Of a DNA stretch of 64,000 bases, positions 49,773 through 59,388 are shown in pieces (position 1 is the stretch's first letter; each line of letters starts with the position of its first letter). The translations under genes and the position numbers were made by a program. The DNA lies in assembly GCF_028369105.1 (NCBI RefSeq), contig NZ_JAQNDO010000001.1, forward strand, positions 7,348,501 to 7,412,500, in the 5' to 3' direction. The notes below the pieces were generated by a model. It did no database searches and was not told the origin of the DNA. It saw nothing but the letters and a program-made list of their open reading frames with translations. The DNA comes from Polyangium mundeleinium. GTDB lineage: Bacteria > Myxococcota_A > Polyangia > Polyangiales > Polyangiaceae.

Positions 49773-51350
49773 ATGGACCGCCGCTTCTCCGGAGCGCTCC
49801 CGCGCGCCGCGTCCGTTGCATTTTTCCATTTGCTCATCGCCGCCGCGCGGGTGGCGAACGCAGAGCCGAATGACGCCGCCGCGCTCGATCTGGCGAAAAA
49901 AGCAATCGAGGCGGATTACCTCGGCACCAAGTTCACCGAAGCCGAAAAAAAGCTCAAGCAAGCGCTCACGCTCTGCGGCCCGAAGTCCTGTTCGAACAAG
50001 GTCGTGGCGCGGCTGCACCGGGATCTCGGCGTCGTGTATGCCGGCGGCATGAACAAGGTCGAGGACGGCAAAACCGAGTTCGTCGCGGCGCTCAAGGCCG
50101 ATCCCGACATCACGCTCGATCCGGATCTCACCTCCGAGGAGATCGAGACCGTCTTCAAGGACGCAAAGGCGGCGGCAGGCATGGGCGGCGCGCCCGAGCC
50201 TGCCCCGAACCCGACGCCGGTCCCAGGGCCCGTCGCGCCCACACCGGCGCAGGGCGATCTCGTGCACGCGCCCCCACCCGAGCAGACGGTGATGACGCCC
50301 GTGCCGCTTTATACGGAGATGCCGGACGGCGTGGAGGCCACCAAGGTCGTGCTGCAGGTTCGGCCTTTTGGTGCCTCGGCCTGGAAGACGCTGGAGATGC
50401 AGAAGGTCGAGAAGGGGTATGGAGCCGAGGTCCCCTGTCTCGACGTCGGGAGCGTGACCGGGCAGCTCAAGTATTTCATCCAGGCCTTCGACAAGGACAA
50501 CAACGTCGTCGCTTTCGCCGGGACCCGGAAAGAGCCGCTGAGCGTGGAGATCAAGCTCCAGATCGAAGGCGCGTCGCCGAGCTTGCCGGGAAAACCGCCG
50601 CCCACGCGCTGTTCCGAGGCGGCAGATTGCCCGCCGGGGCTCCTCGGGTGTCCCAAGCCAGGCGAGGAGAAGACCTGCCCGGAGGGGGAGGTCTGCGACA
50701 AACCTCCGGCGCCGTCCCTCGCCCGAAAAAACTGGGTGACCCTCGGTCTCCAGCAGGATTTCCTGGGGCTGTCGGGCACCACCGGCACGTGCTCCGGCGG
50801 CAACGAGTATACTTGTTTCTCGGGCGACGATTATTACGAGGCCATCCCCTACGACAAATCCGGCGGCGAGCTCGCCGGGGGCCTCGCGGCCGCGACGACG
50901 CGGATCTTCGTGGGTTACGAGCGGGTCTTCGGGAGAAACATCACGGCCGGGCTGCGCGCCGGGTTCGTGTTCCGCGGCGGGCCGCAGGCGCCGGGCGGCG
51001 CGGCATTCGTCCCCATTCACGCCGAGGCGCGCGCGGCCTACTGGTTCGGCGCCGATCCGTTCGCCAGCGCGGGTTTCCGGCCCTTCTTGACGCTCGGCGG
51101 CGGGCTCGCGCAGGTCGACGCCTCGGTCAAGGTCACGGTGTACAATACGGAGCAGGACTTCCTCGCGGACAAGAGGCTCGTCCTCGACGCATGGAAAAAG
51201 TCCGGGCTCGTCTTCATCGCGGCGGGCGGCGGCGCGATGTACGCGATTCGGCCGAATACGGGGCCCCTCGCGGAGGTCCGGCTGATCCAGCTCTTCGGCG
51301 CCTCGGGCACCGCGCTCAGCGCCACGTTCGGGTATTCACACGGCTTCTGA
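49773..51350 (+). CDS. TPR-like plus outer-membrane beta-barrel protein
   Basis: 525 residues. A signal peptide (SVAFFHLLIAAARVANA) leads into a TPR-like helical segment (AEKKLKQALTLC ... GGMNKVEDGKTEFVAALKAD), a Pro linker, a beta-sandwich (VVLQVRPFGASAWKTLEMQK ... YFIQAFDKDNNVV), a Cys-rich spacer (CSEAADCPPGLLGCPK ... CPEGEVCDK) and, from about 310, alternating amphipathic strands ending in ALSATFGYSHGF with C-terminal Phe, the outer-membrane barrel signature. This composite protein type recurs in myxobacteria; its role is unknown. A 49-bp gap leads to the second barrel. Confidence 0.72.
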   Translation: MDRRFSGALPRAASVAFFHLLIAAARVANAEPNDAAALDLAKKAIEADYLGTKFTEAEKKLKQALTLCGPKSCSNKVVARLHRDLGVVYAGGMNKVEDGKTEFVAALKADPDITLDPDLTSEEIETVFKDAKAAAGMGGAPEPAPNPTPVPGPVAPTPAQGDLVHAPPPEQTVMTPVPLYTEMPDGVEATKVVLQVRPFGASAWKTLEMQKVEKGYGAEVPCLDVGSVTGQLKYFIQAFDKDNNVVAFAGTRKEPLSVEIKLQIEGASPSLPGKPPPTRCSEAADCPPGLLGCPKPGEEKTCPEGEVCDKPPAPSLARKNWVTLGLQQDFLGLSGTTGTCSGGNEYTCFSGDDYYEAIPYDKSGGELAGGLAAATTRIFVGYERVFGRNITAGLRAGFVFRGGPQAPGGAAFVPIHAEARAAYWFGADPFASAGFRPFLTLGGGLAQVDASVKVTVYNTEQDFLADKRLVLDAWKKSGLVFIAAGGGAMYAIRPNTGPLAEVRLIQLFGASGTALSATFGYSHGF

Positions 51351-51399
51351 TCGGCCGGTGTTCAAAGATGTATTTCCAGAGGTGGTGAGAGGAGCTCCG

Positions 51400-53094
51400 A
51401 TGCGTTTGTCCTCGTTGACCATGCTGCTCTGTGGTGTGCTCGCGCCCATGCCGGCGCTGGCGCAGGGCGATCCGAAGGCTGCCGATGAGGACGCCCCGGT
51501 GCAGATGCAAAACACCAGCGCGGGAGGCTCGGCGGCGGCCGCGCCCGCAAAGCCCGCGCCCGCGCAAACGGCGCAAAAGCCGGCCGCTCCCGATGTCCAG
51601 ACGCCCCAGGGCCCGCCGCCGAGCTTCGGCAACTCGAGCCCCGTGGTGACGGGCTCCGGAGGCAATGCCGGGAACAAGGCCGAGGGATTCGATTTCCACG
51701 GCTACTTCCGCGCCCCGATGCGCATCGGCATCGGCGCCCGCGACAACCCCCTGCCCGATCAGAGCCGGACGACCCTGCACGCGCCCGTCGTGCCGGACGA
51801 TCAATACCTGAACTGGCAATACACCGGCCACCAGGCGCGCGACTGGGCCGAGCTCTACTTCAGCTACTCGAAGGGGTGGGCCAAGGCCACGGCGGGCATC
51901 CTCGCCTTCAACTTCACGGACGCCGCGTGGAAGGAGAACCTCGCGCAGTTCGGCATTGCCCAGGGCTGGATCACGCTGACGCCGGAGCTGCCGTGGCAGA
52001 ACGTCCGGCTGGAGGCCAAGGTCGGCAGCTTCTGGGGCCGCTATGGCATGGCGGGCCGTTACGACGCCGGGTACTACGACACGTTCCTCTTCGGCCGCAC
52101 GCATACCCTGGGCGAGACGCTCCGCATGGAGATCGACGTCGCCGACTGGACCCTGTGGGGCGAGCAGGGCTTCGGCGTGCGCCGCCCGAACCCGAGCATC
52201 TACAACGACGCCCGCTTCACGCTCGTCAATCACCTCCATGCCGGCGTGAGCTGGAAAAAGACGGTCGACCTCTCCTTGCATCATTTTTACACCTGGGCGC
52301 AGGAGGAGGATCGGCCCGGCTCGGCCCTGACGAACGTGCCGAACGGCAACATGAGCGTGATCGGCGCGGACGTGCGCGTCGACGCGAACATGTACGGTTA
52401 TCTCTACGCAGGGTTTTCCCACGTCTCCGCGGAGAACGCGCGCGTGGTCGGGCCCGCGGTCGAGGTGATCCACGCGAACGGCGGCGGCGAGTTCGCGCTC
52501 GGCATCACGAGCAACTACCTCGACGGACCGACGCGCCAGAGCAACGGCAACGGCGCGGTGAACACGCTGCTCGCGCAATACGAGCTCAGCATCGCCAACA
52601 TCCTCACGAACATGAAGACGCCGGGACAGCGGTACTGGGGCGAGGGACCCGACCTCAAGATCGCGGCCTTCACCATGGTGAACTTCATCTCGAGCGACGA
52701 TGCCGACATGGATGGCGTCCGGAAGCTCAAGTACGGCTTCGACCTCAACGGCCGCATCAAATCGTGGCTCGGGCTCGGCATGCGCTTCGACCGCTTGCAG
52801 CCGAACTCCAGGATCCCCGAGCAGTCGTTCGCGATCCTCTCGCCGCGAATCGTCTTCCGGTCGGACTGGCTCGCGCACGAGGAGATCGCGCTCCAGTATT
52901 CGCGTTATTTCTTCAACCAGCGGGAGTGCGGCAATACGGCCGAGCCGCTGCTCTGCACGCAGGCGCCGGCGGCGCCCACGCTGCCCGACGGCTTCGGCGC
53001 GACGACGACGAACCAGGATCCCGGGACCCGCGGCGCGCCGGCGACCCGCCCCGATCTCAATGTCATCCGGCTGCAGGCCTCGATCTGGTGGTGA
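51400..53094 (+). CDS. Outer-membrane porin-like beta-barrel protein
   Basis: 564 residues from an ATG after AGAGGAG. Signal SLTMLLCGVLAPMPALAQG; an Ala/Pro-rich periplasmic linker; then a long beta-strand-rich domain (FDFHGYFRAPMRIGIGARDN, WAELYFSYSKGWAKATAGIL, LEAKVGSFWGRYGMAGRYDA ... IRLQASIWW) ending in an aromatic residue as in porins. Likely an outer-membrane channel. Placed directly before the carbohydrate-binding lipoprotein and GH9 genes (9-bp gap), it is the best candidate in the locus for passage of cello-oligosaccharides (inference). Confidence 0.7.
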   Translation: MRLSSLTMLLCGVLAPMPALAQGDPKAADEDAPVQMQNTSAGGSAAAAPAKPAPAQTAQKPAAPDVQTPQGPPPSFGNSSPVVTGSGGNAGNKAEGFDFHGYFRAPMRIGIGARDNPLPDQSRTTLHAPVVPDDQYLNWQYTGHQARDWAELYFSYSKGWAKATAGILAFNFTDAAWKENLAQFGIAQGWITLTPELPWQNVRLEAKVGSFWGRYGMAGRYDAGYYDTFLFGRTHTLGETLRMEIDVADWTLWGEQGFGVRRPNPSIYNDARFTLVNHLHAGVSWKKTVDLSLHHFYTWAQEEDRPGSALTNVPNGNMSVIGADVRVDANMYGYLYAGFSHVSAENARVVGPAVEVIHANGGGEFALGITSNYLDGPTRQSNGNGAVNTLLAQYELSIANILTNMKTPGQRYWGEGPDLKIAAFTMVNFISSDDADMDGVRKLKYGFDLNGRIKSWLGLGMRFDRLQPNSRIPEQSFAILSPRIVFRSDWLAHEEIALQYSRYFFNQRECGNTAEPLLCTQAPAAPTLPDGFGATTTNQDPGTRGAPATRPDLNVIRLQASIWW

Positions 53095-53102
53095 AGACGA
53101 AC

Positions 53103-53861
53103 ATGAACAAGGCGATGACATACACGGTGGGGGCCTTCGTCGCGCTTTGCGCGTTCGCGCCGGCGATCTCCGGATGCATCCCCCGCGCGCCGGGCGGCGG
53201 AGGCGCGGGTGCGGGCGCCGGCACGGGCGTCGAGAACTCACCGGACGCCAAGGCTTGTCCGGCCGATGGCGTGCTCGACGACGGCGAGGACAACAACAAC
53301 CAGCTTGCGATGAGCAAGGGCCGGGGCGGCTACTGGTACACGTTCGCCGACAAGGCCGGCTCGACGATCACGCCGCAGGCGGGCGCGCTGGGCGGCACGT
53401 TTTCGATGAGCCCCGGCGGCGCGAACGGCTCGCAGAGCGCGGCGCGCATGAACGGCAAGGTCGGCGGATCGGGCACGGTCTTCGCGGGCATGGGCTTCAA
53501 CTTCGTCGATCCGAAGGCGCCCTTCGACGTCTCGCAATACAAGGGCATCTCGTTCTGGGCGAAGCGCGGAGAAAACTCGGCGGGCGCCGTGCGCGTGAAA
53601 TTGCCGGACGTGAACACGGATCCGGAGGGCAAGGTCTGCACGGAGTGCTTCAACGACTTCGGCATGGACATCCAGCTCACGACGACGTGGACCCAGTACT
53701 TCGTCTTGTTCAGCGCGGCGCAGCAGCAGGCCGGGTGGGGCCAGCCCCGCCCCGGCGCGTCCGACAGCACGAAGATGTACGGCGTGCAGTGGCAGGTGAA
53801 CACGCCCGGGGCCGACTACGACATTTACATCGACGACATCCAGTTCACCGGGTGCCCGTGA
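53103..53861 (+). CDS. Carbohydrate-binding-type lipoprotein A
   Basis: 252 residues. Signal YTVGAFVALCAFAPAISGC with lipidated Cys25, short Gly/Ala linker, then one jelly-roll (galactose-binding-like) domain: ADGVLDDGEDNNNQLAM, GISFWAKRGENSAGAVRVKL, VCTECFNDFGMDIQLTTTWT, DYDIYIDDIQFTGC. The DDxED start and IDDI end recall CBM families of the CBM4/9/11 type. It is paralogous to the lipoprotein at 56384-57172 and is followed immediately by the GH9 gene. No catalytic residues; a cellulose- or oligosaccharide-capture lipoprotein is the likely role. Confidence 0.72.
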   Translation: MNKAMTYTVGAFVALCAFAPAISGCIPRAPGGGGAGAGAGTGVENSPDAKACPADGVLDDGEDNNNQLAMSKGRGGYWYTFADKAGSTITPQAGALGGTFSMSPGGANGSQSAARMNGKVGGSGTVFAGMGFNFVDPKAPFDVSQYKGISFWAKRGENSAGAVRVKLPDVNTDPEGKVCTECFNDFGMDIQLTTTWTQYFVLFSAAQQQAGWGQPRPGASDSTKMYGVQWQVNTPGADYDIYIDDIQFTGCP

Positions 53862-53887
53862 TGCGGGGACGTTCCGCGAGGTTTGTC

Positions 53888-56251
53888 ATGCGCAACGCGA
53901 CCTCATCGAGCACGCTCTGCCTGGCCCTCCTGCTCTCGGGCTGCACGCCCGGCGCCGCTTCGCAAGACCCGAACGCGCCCAGCAGCGATCCGGGCCCTGC
54001 GCCGGTGGCGAATGGGCCGCAGGTGGCGCCGCAGACCGGCAACAACCTGCTCAAGAACAGCGATTTCGAGGACGGCACGAGCCTGCCGTGGACGACGTCG
54101 TTCACCGCGCCCGCGGCGGGCAAGGCGGCCGTCGAGAACGGCGCGTTTTGCCTGAAGATCGACGAGAAGGGCGCAAACCCCTGGGACGCGCAGGTCCGCC
54201 ATCGCGAGATGGTCGTCAAGCGCGGCCACACGTACACCGTGCGTTTCAAGGCCTGGGCGAGCAAAGCCACGCGCGTCCGTCCGAAGGTGGGCATGGCCGG
54301 GCCGCCGTACGCCGAATACTGGTCGAGCACGATCGAGCTGAAAACGAAGCCGCAGCGCTTCGAGGGCGCGTTCGTCATGGGCAGGGGCGACGATCCGACG
54401 GCGGAGCTCGCCTTTCACATGGGCGGGGGCCTCGCCGCCGAGGGGGGCGTGACGATTTGCCTGGACGATATTCGTCTGGACGATCCCGACTTCAAGGCGC
54501 CGCCGCCGCCGCCGCAGGTGAAATTGCCCAAGGTGCGGGTCAACCAGGTCGGGTATTTCCCCGGGCTCGTGAAGAAGGCGATCGTGAAGGCCGCGCCGAA
54601 CAAGCCCCTCGCTTGGGAGATCGTCCGGGAGGGCAAGGAGTCGGTGGCCAAGGGGACGACCGCGGTTTTCGGCGACGATCCCGCGTCCGGCGAGCACGTC
54701 CACGTCGTGGATTTCACCTCGTTCGCGAAGGTCGGCGACAAGTACGAGCTGCGCGTCGAGGGCGAGACGAGCTTTCCTTTCAACGTCCGGAAGGATCTCT
54801 ACGGAAAGCTCAAGTACGACGCGCTCGCGTATTTCTATCACAACCGCAGCGGTATGCCGATCACCATGCCGCACGCGGGTGAGGAGAAATGGGCCCGCCC
54901 CGCCGGTCATACGAGCGACAAGAGCGTGCCGTGCGCGCCGGGGACGGGCTGCTCGTATTCGCTCGACGTGTCGGGCGGCTGGTACGACGCCGGCGATCAC
55001 GGCAAATACGTGGTCAACGGGGGCATCTCGGTCTGGACGATGCTCGCGCAGTACGAGCGGGTGAAGCACCTCGGCACGAGCGCGGCCGATTTCGGGGACG
55101 GCAAGCTCGCGATCCCCGAGAACAAGAACGGGGTCCCGGACATCCTCGACGAGGCGCGGTACGAGCTCGAGTGGATGCTCAAGATGCAGGTGCCGGACGG
55201 CCAGCCGCGCGCGGGCATGGTGCACCACAAGGTCCACGACGAGAAATGGACCGGGCTCGGGCTCGCGCCGCACGAGGCCAACATGAAGCGGTTCTTGCGC
55301 CCGCCGAGCACCGCGGCGACCTTGAACCTGGCGGCGAACGCGGCGCAGGCGGCGCGCATCTGGAAGACGCTCGATCCGGCGTTCTCGGAGAAAACCTTGG
55401 CCGCCGCGGAGAAGGCCTGGGCCGCGGCGAAGGCGAACCCGGCGGTCTACGCGCCACCGAGCGACAACCAGGGCGGCGGGCCGTACGACGACATCGACGT
55501 GAGCGATGAGTTTTATTGGGCCGCAGCCGAGCTCTTCATCACGACGGGCAAGGAGGAGTACCAGACGGCCTTCACGAAGTCGAAGCATTACATGGCCGTC
55601 CCCCAGACGGGCGCGTTCACGGGCAGCGGCTCGTCGACGTCCATGACCTGGCAGATGACGCAGGCGCTCGGCACGATTTCGCTCGCCGTCGTCCCGAACA
55701 AGCTCGACAAGGACCTCGTCGCGGCCATGCGATCGAGCGTCGTCGCGGCCGCGGACGCGTACCTCGGCATCCTCGACGCCGAGGGGTATCGTTTGCCCTT
55801 CAAGGCGGGCGGGTCGAAAAAGTACCCCTGGGGCTCGAACTCGTTCCTGCTGAACAACCTCGTGATCCTCGCGCTCTCGCACGATTTCACGGGCAAGCCG
55901 AAGTACCTCGGCGGCGCGATCGAGGGGATGGATTACCTCCTCGGCAAGAACCCGATGGTGCAGTCGTACGTGACCGGCTACGGGTCGAATCCTCTCAAGA
56001 ACCCGCACCATCGATTCTGGGCAAACCAGGTCGACGCGAAGTTCCCGACGGCGCCGCCCGGCGCGGTCTCGGGCGGCCCGAACTCCGGGCTCGACGATCC
56101 CTACGGCCAGGCCGCGGGGCTCGCCGGCTGCGCGCCGCAGAAGTGCTTCGTCGATCACATCGAGGCCTGGGGTTTGAACGAGATCACCATCAACTGGAAT
56201 GCGCCCCTCGCCTGGATCGCTGCGTTCCTCGACGAAAAAGGTCGACTCTGA
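53888..56251 (+). CDS. GH9 endoglucanase lipoprotein with CBM and Ig-like domain
   Basis: 787 residues. Signal SSTLCLALLLSGC; residues 45-200 CBM4/9-like module (NLLKNSDFEDGTSLPWTTSF ... ICLDDIRLDDPDF); 210-305 CelD-N/Ig-like domain (KVRVNQVGYFPGLVKKAIVK ... YELRVEGE); 315-785 GH9 catalytic domain: SGGWYDAGDHGKYVVNGG with Asp367/Asp370 as base pair, HHRFWANQ, and the acid Glu765 in LNEITINWNAPLAW. Inverting endo/processive glucanase acting on cellulose at the cell surface. The second ATG gives a proper signal peptide; 53861 is an alternative start. Confidence 0.93.
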   Translation: MRNATSSSTLCLALLLSGCTPGAASQDPNAPSSDPGPAPVANGPQVAPQTGNNLLKNSDFEDGTSLPWTTSFTAPAAGKAAVENGAFCLKIDEKGANPWDAQVRHREMVVKRGHTYTVRFKAWASKATRVRPKVGMAGPPYAEYWSSTIELKTKPQRFEGAFVMGRGDDPTAELAFHMGGGLAAEGGVTICLDDIRLDDPDFKAPPPPPQVKLPKVRVNQVGYFPGLVKKAIVKAAPNKPLAWEIVREGKESVAKGTTAVFGDDPASGEHVHVVDFTSFAKVGDKYELRVEGETSFPFNVRKDLYGKLKYDALAYFYHNRSGMPITMPHAGEEKWARPAGHTSDKSVPCAPGTGCSYSLDVSGGWYDAGDHGKYVVNGGISVWTMLAQYERVKHLGTSAADFGDGKLAIPENKNGVPDILDEARYELEWMLKMQVPDGQPRAGMVHHKVHDEKWTGLGLAPHEANMKRFLRPPSTAATLNLAANAAQAARIWKTLDPAFSEKTLAAAEKAWAAAKANPAVYAPPSDNQGGGPYDDIDVSDEFYWAAAELFITTGKEEYQTAFTKSKHYMAVPQTGAFTGSGSSTSMTWQMTQALGTISLAVVPNKLDKDLVAAMRSSVVAAADAYLGILDAEGYRLPFKAGGSKKYPWGSNSFLLNNLVILALSHDFTGKPKYLGGAIEGMDYLLGKNPMVQSYVTGYGSNPLKNPHHRFWANQVDAKFPTAPPGAVSGGPNSGLDDPYGQAAGLAGCAPQKCFVDHIEAWGLNEITINWNAPLAWIAAFLDEKGRL

Positions 56252-56383
56252 TCTCCTCGAACGAATGAAGCGAAAACGGAATCACGCGCGGCTCATTGTG
56301 GTCGCGCGGCGGCTCCGCTACGATGTCCCCATTCCTTACCGAGCGGCGCCCCCTCCGCTCCCCCCGAAAGGTTCGGTATAGCC

Positions 56384-57172
56384 ATGAAATTCGTGAACCA
56401 GAATCGTGCTCTCTTCGCCGTCGTGATGGGCTTGCTCGTGGTCTCCGCCGCCGCGTGCGACGAGGGCTCGACCAGCAACGGCGATGGCGGCTCGGGCGCG
56501 AGCGGCGGCGGCGGCCCGGGCGGCGGCGGCCCGGGCGGCGGCGGTCCGGGCGGTGGCGGCCCCGGCGGCGGCAGCTCGGGCAAGGTGACCGTCATCGACG
56601 ACATGGAGGACCAGAACGGCTCGATCATCCCGAACGCGGGCATGCTGGGCGCCTGGTACACGTACAACGACGAGACGGCCGGCGCGACGCAGACGCCCGT
56701 CGTGGGGGATCCCTTCGAGATGACCGCGCTTTCGCCCCCCCGGGGTTCGAGCGCGTACGGGGCGAACACGAAGGGCAGCGGGTTCACGACGTGGGGCGCC
56801 GGCTTCGGGTTCGACCTCAACAACGACGGCGTGGCGAAAAAGGCGTTCAATGCGTCGCAGTTCGCGGGGATTCAGTTCTGGGCCAAGATCGGCGGCGGAA
56901 CCGGCGCCGTGCGCTTCAACGTCGGCGACTCGCAGACCACGCCCGAGGCCGGCAACTGCGGCGCGACGTGCAGCGACGACTTCGGCGCGAACATCACGCT
57001 CACGACGGACTGGAAGGAATTCAAGTACAGCTTCGCCGAGCTCGCGACCGTGAACTGGTCGAAGCAGAACCTGACGGCGATCAAGAAGGACGCGCTCTAT
57101 TACGTCCACTTCCAGGCGGGGGCGAGCGCGACGTTCGATATCTGGATCGACGACATCGCCTTCTACGAGTGA
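56384..57172 (+). CDS. Carbohydrate-binding-type lipoprotein B
   Basis: 262 residues. Signal ALFAVVMGLLVVSAAAC, then a GGGGPGGG linker and a single jelly-roll domain: VIDDMEDQNGSIIPNAGML, FAGIQFWAKIGGGTGAVRFN, NCGATCSDDFGANITLTTDW, FDIWIDDIAFYE. The fold order, the paired cysteines before DDFG and the DDM-ED / IDDI ends match lipoprotein A at 53103, so the two are paralogs. It lies directly upstream (8-bp gap) of the GH5 gene, so each CBM lipoprotein is paired with one cellulase. Confidence 0.75.
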   Translation: MKFVNQNRALFAVVMGLLVVSAAACDEGSTSNGDGGSGASGGGGPGGGGPGGGGPGGGGPGGGSSGKVTVIDDMEDQNGSIIPNAGMLGAWYTYNDETAGATQTPVVGDPFEMTALSPPRGSSAYGANTKGSGFTTWGAGFGFDLNNDGVAKKAFNASQFAGIQFWAKIGGGTGAVRFNVGDSQTTPEAGNCGATCSDDFGANITLTTDWKEFKYSFAELATVNWSKQNLTAIKKDALYYVHFQAGASATFDIWIDDIAFYE

Positions 57173-57180
57173 GGAAACCC

Positions 57181-58371
57181 ATGCAATCACGACGCGGCTT
57201 CGTGTTCCTCGGTTGGTCGCTCCTCGGGATCTCGCTCGGGGTGCTCGGGTGCGACGTCGGCGAGACGTCCAGCCAAACGGGCGGTCAGGGCGGCGACGGC
57301 GGCGCCCAGTCCACCATGGGCATGGGCGGCTCCTCGCCCGGCGCGGGCGGCACGGGCGGCGCGGGCGCGTCGGGTGCATCGAGCGGGCCCGGCTCGTCGA
57401 GCTCCAGCAGCTCGTCGAGCTCGGGCACGGGCGGCAGCGGCGGCGCGCCGCCCGTTCCCCCGGGCGGGTATTACGTCCAGGGGAACAAGATTTACGATGA
57501 GAATGGCAACGTGCACGTGTTCCGCGGGCTCGCGCGGCCGTCGCACGAATGGACGCCCCAGGGCGAGAACGTCTCGCTCTCCGATTTCCAGAAGATCAAG
57601 GGCTGGGGCGCGAACGTCACGCGCCTCTCGCTGAACCAGGGCTTCTGGCTGCCGGGGCACGTCCGTTACGACGGGCAATACCAGCAGAACATCGATCAGG
57701 CGATCCAGTGGGCACAGCAGGCCGGGCTCGATGTCATCCTCGATCTGCACTGGTCGGATCGCGGAGACATGAACAACTGGGACACGAAGCAGCAGCGGAT
57801 GGCCGATCAGAACTCGGTGAAGTTCTGGCAATCCGTGGCCGAGAAATACAAGAACAACGGCCGGGTGTTGTTCGAGCTTTACAACGAGCCGCGGGACGTC
57901 TCCTGGGGCGTGTGGCGGAACGGCGGCGACAGCGGCGAGGGCTACCAGGCCGTGGGCATGCAGCAGCTCTACGACACGGTCCGGGCCACGGGCGCGCAGA
58001 ACCTCGTCCTCGTCGGGGGCCTCGACTGGGCCTTTGATCTCTCGGGCGTGTCGCAGAACCGCGTCCAGGGGAACAACATCGTGTACGTCACGCACCCCTA
58101 CGATTTCGAGAGCAAGCAGCCCGGGACGTGGGAGCAGAAGTTCGGCTTCCTCGCAGCGACCGATCCGATCTTCATCACGGAGTTCGGGAGCTTCGATTGC
58201 TCGACGAACTACACGACCCAGCTCCTCGAGTACGCGAAGCAGCGCGGCCTGTCCTGGACTGGCTGGGCTTGGTACCCGAAAGGCTGCGACTTTCCGTCGC
58301 TCATCACGAACTGGAACGGCGATCCGAGCGCGTCCGGGCAGGTCGTCAAGGCCGCGCTGCAGAACCCCTGA
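57181..58371 (+). CDS. GH5 cellulase lipoprotein
   Basis: 396 residues. Signal VFLGWSLLGISLGVLGC, a Gly/Ser linker (GAGGTGGAGASGASSGPG, then SSSSSSSS), and a GH5 TIM barrel from about residue 98: VFRGLARPSHEW, VTRLSLNQGFWLPG, VILDLHWSDRG, LFELYNEPRDV (acid/base Glu236), VYVTHPYDF, and FITEFGSFD (nucleophile Glu334). Retaining endo-beta-1,4-glucanase. The poly-Ser linker would hold the enzyme away from the outer membrane. Last gene of the plus-strand cellulose run; the next gene is convergent. Confidence 0.92.
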   Translation: MQSRRGFVFLGWSLLGISLGVLGCDVGETSSQTGGQGGDGGAQSTMGMGGSSPGAGGTGGAGASGASSGPGSSSSSSSSSSGTGGSGGAPPVPPGGYYVQGNKIYDENGNVHVFRGLARPSHEWTPQGENVSLSDFQKIKGWGANVTRLSLNQGFWLPGHVRYDGQYQQNIDQAIQWAQQAGLDVILDLHWSDRGDMNNWDTKQQRMADQNSVKFWQSVAEKYKNNGRVLFELYNEPRDVSWGVWRNGGDSGEGYQAVGMQQLYDTVRATGAQNLVLVGGLDWAFDLSGVSQNRVQGNNIVYVTHPYDFESKQPGTWEQKFGFLAATDPIFITEFGSFDCSTNYTTQLLEYAKQRGLSWTGWAWYPKGCDFPSLITNWNGDPSASGQVVKAALQNP

Positions 58372-58388
58372 GGGGGTGTTCCCCAGGG

Positions 58389-59198
58389 TCAGGGCTTTCG
58401 TCCCCACACCTGAAAAAACAGATGTGAGATCACGAGGACGTCCTCGCGCGCCAGGTGCGTCGCGAGGGCGTCCATCAGCTCGTCGAGCTCCCTCGGCTCG
58501 ATCCTGCTCGCTTCGATCAACGCGGTGCGCACGTTCTTGACGAAGCGTGCAAAAATATCGCGACGCGGATGGCCGCACGGATAGACGTGCGCGAGCGGTC
58601 GGACCTGGATGTCCGTCAGTCCTGCCTCGCGAAACAAGCGATGGGTCCGGCGACCCACGAACAAGTCGACGCCACAATCACGCGCGTGCGCTTCGTAGAG
58701 CTGGAAAAGGCGGTCCCACGCTTCGCAGGGCGGGTCACAACGATGCGACGTATAGTCGGCCTCGTGGCTCGCGACCCTGCCGCCCGGCCGCGCCAGCGCC
58801 ATCATCTCCCGGACGACTTCTTCGGGTCGCGGGACGTTGACGAGCAAGAGGCGCGCGTGGACGAGATCAAAGGTGCCAGGCGGAAGGCCCGTCGCGCGGG
58901 CGTCGGCTTCCATCAATTCGACATTGCTCAGGCCACGCGCGGCGACGAACGCGCGCGCCATCTCGACCGTTCCTCGGCTGCGCTCGAGGCCCACCACCGT
59001 GCCGGCGGAGCCCACGCGCGCGGAGAGCTGTTCGAGCGCGCCACGCGGGCCACAACCCAGGTCGATCACGCGGGCGCCCGGTCGGACATCGAGCTGGTCG
59101 AAGAGCCAATCCGCCTCCACCGCCAGCTCTTCCGCCTGCCCCACGAGCCGCTGCTCCTCCGAAGCGCTGTGGCCGAGCAGATAAACTTCCTCACCCAT
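58389..59198 (-). CDS. SAM-dependent class I methyltransferase
   Basis: 269 residues. Methyltransferase_11/25-type Rossmann fold: ARVIDLGCGPRGALEQLSAR (motif I), VGLERSRGTVEMAR (motif II acid), LMEADARATGLPPGTFDLVH, HARLLLVNVPRPEEVVREM and a GGRVASHEADYTSHR loop. The C-terminal helical part (RDIFARFVKNVRTALIEASR) may bind the acceptor. Substrate unknown. The ATG at 59198 has AAGG upstream; a GTG five codons earlier is possible. Confidence 0.82.
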   Translation of the reverse strand: MGEEVYLLGHSASEEQRLVGQAEELAVEADWLFDQLDVRPGARVIDLGCGPRGALEQLSARVGSAGTVVGLERSRGTVEMARAFVAARGLSNVELMEADARATGLPPGTFDLVHARLLLVNVPRPEEVVREMMALARPGGRVASHEADYTSHRCDPPCEAWDRLFQLYEAHARDCGVDLFVGRRTHRLFREAGLTDIQVRPLAHVYPCGHPRRDIFARFVKNVRTALIEASRIEPRELDELMDALATHLAREDVLVISHLFFQVWGRKP

Positions 59199-59388
59199 GG
59201 TTCCGACCTTCACTCCCTCGTAGAGCGTCGAGACGCACCCTGCGCCTTCGCTTTGTCAAAACGTGGCGTGTTGGTCGAATTTTCTTGCTCTGCGGACTCA
59301 CACATGCGTTTTCGCTCACATATCGAGACGGTCGCATCGGGAGGCCCGAGGAGGCGGGGGTTTCCCACGGAATGAGGTTCTCCTCACG

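Noticed and set aside
51316-53241. A 641-codon minus-strand open frame
   Set aside because: Antisense shadow of the porin-like gene, which has a ribosome-binding site, signal peptide and aromatic C-terminus.
53903-56158. A 751-codon minus-strand open frame
   Set aside because: Antisense shadow of the GH9 gene; low-complexity Arg/Val/Asp composition and no start signal.
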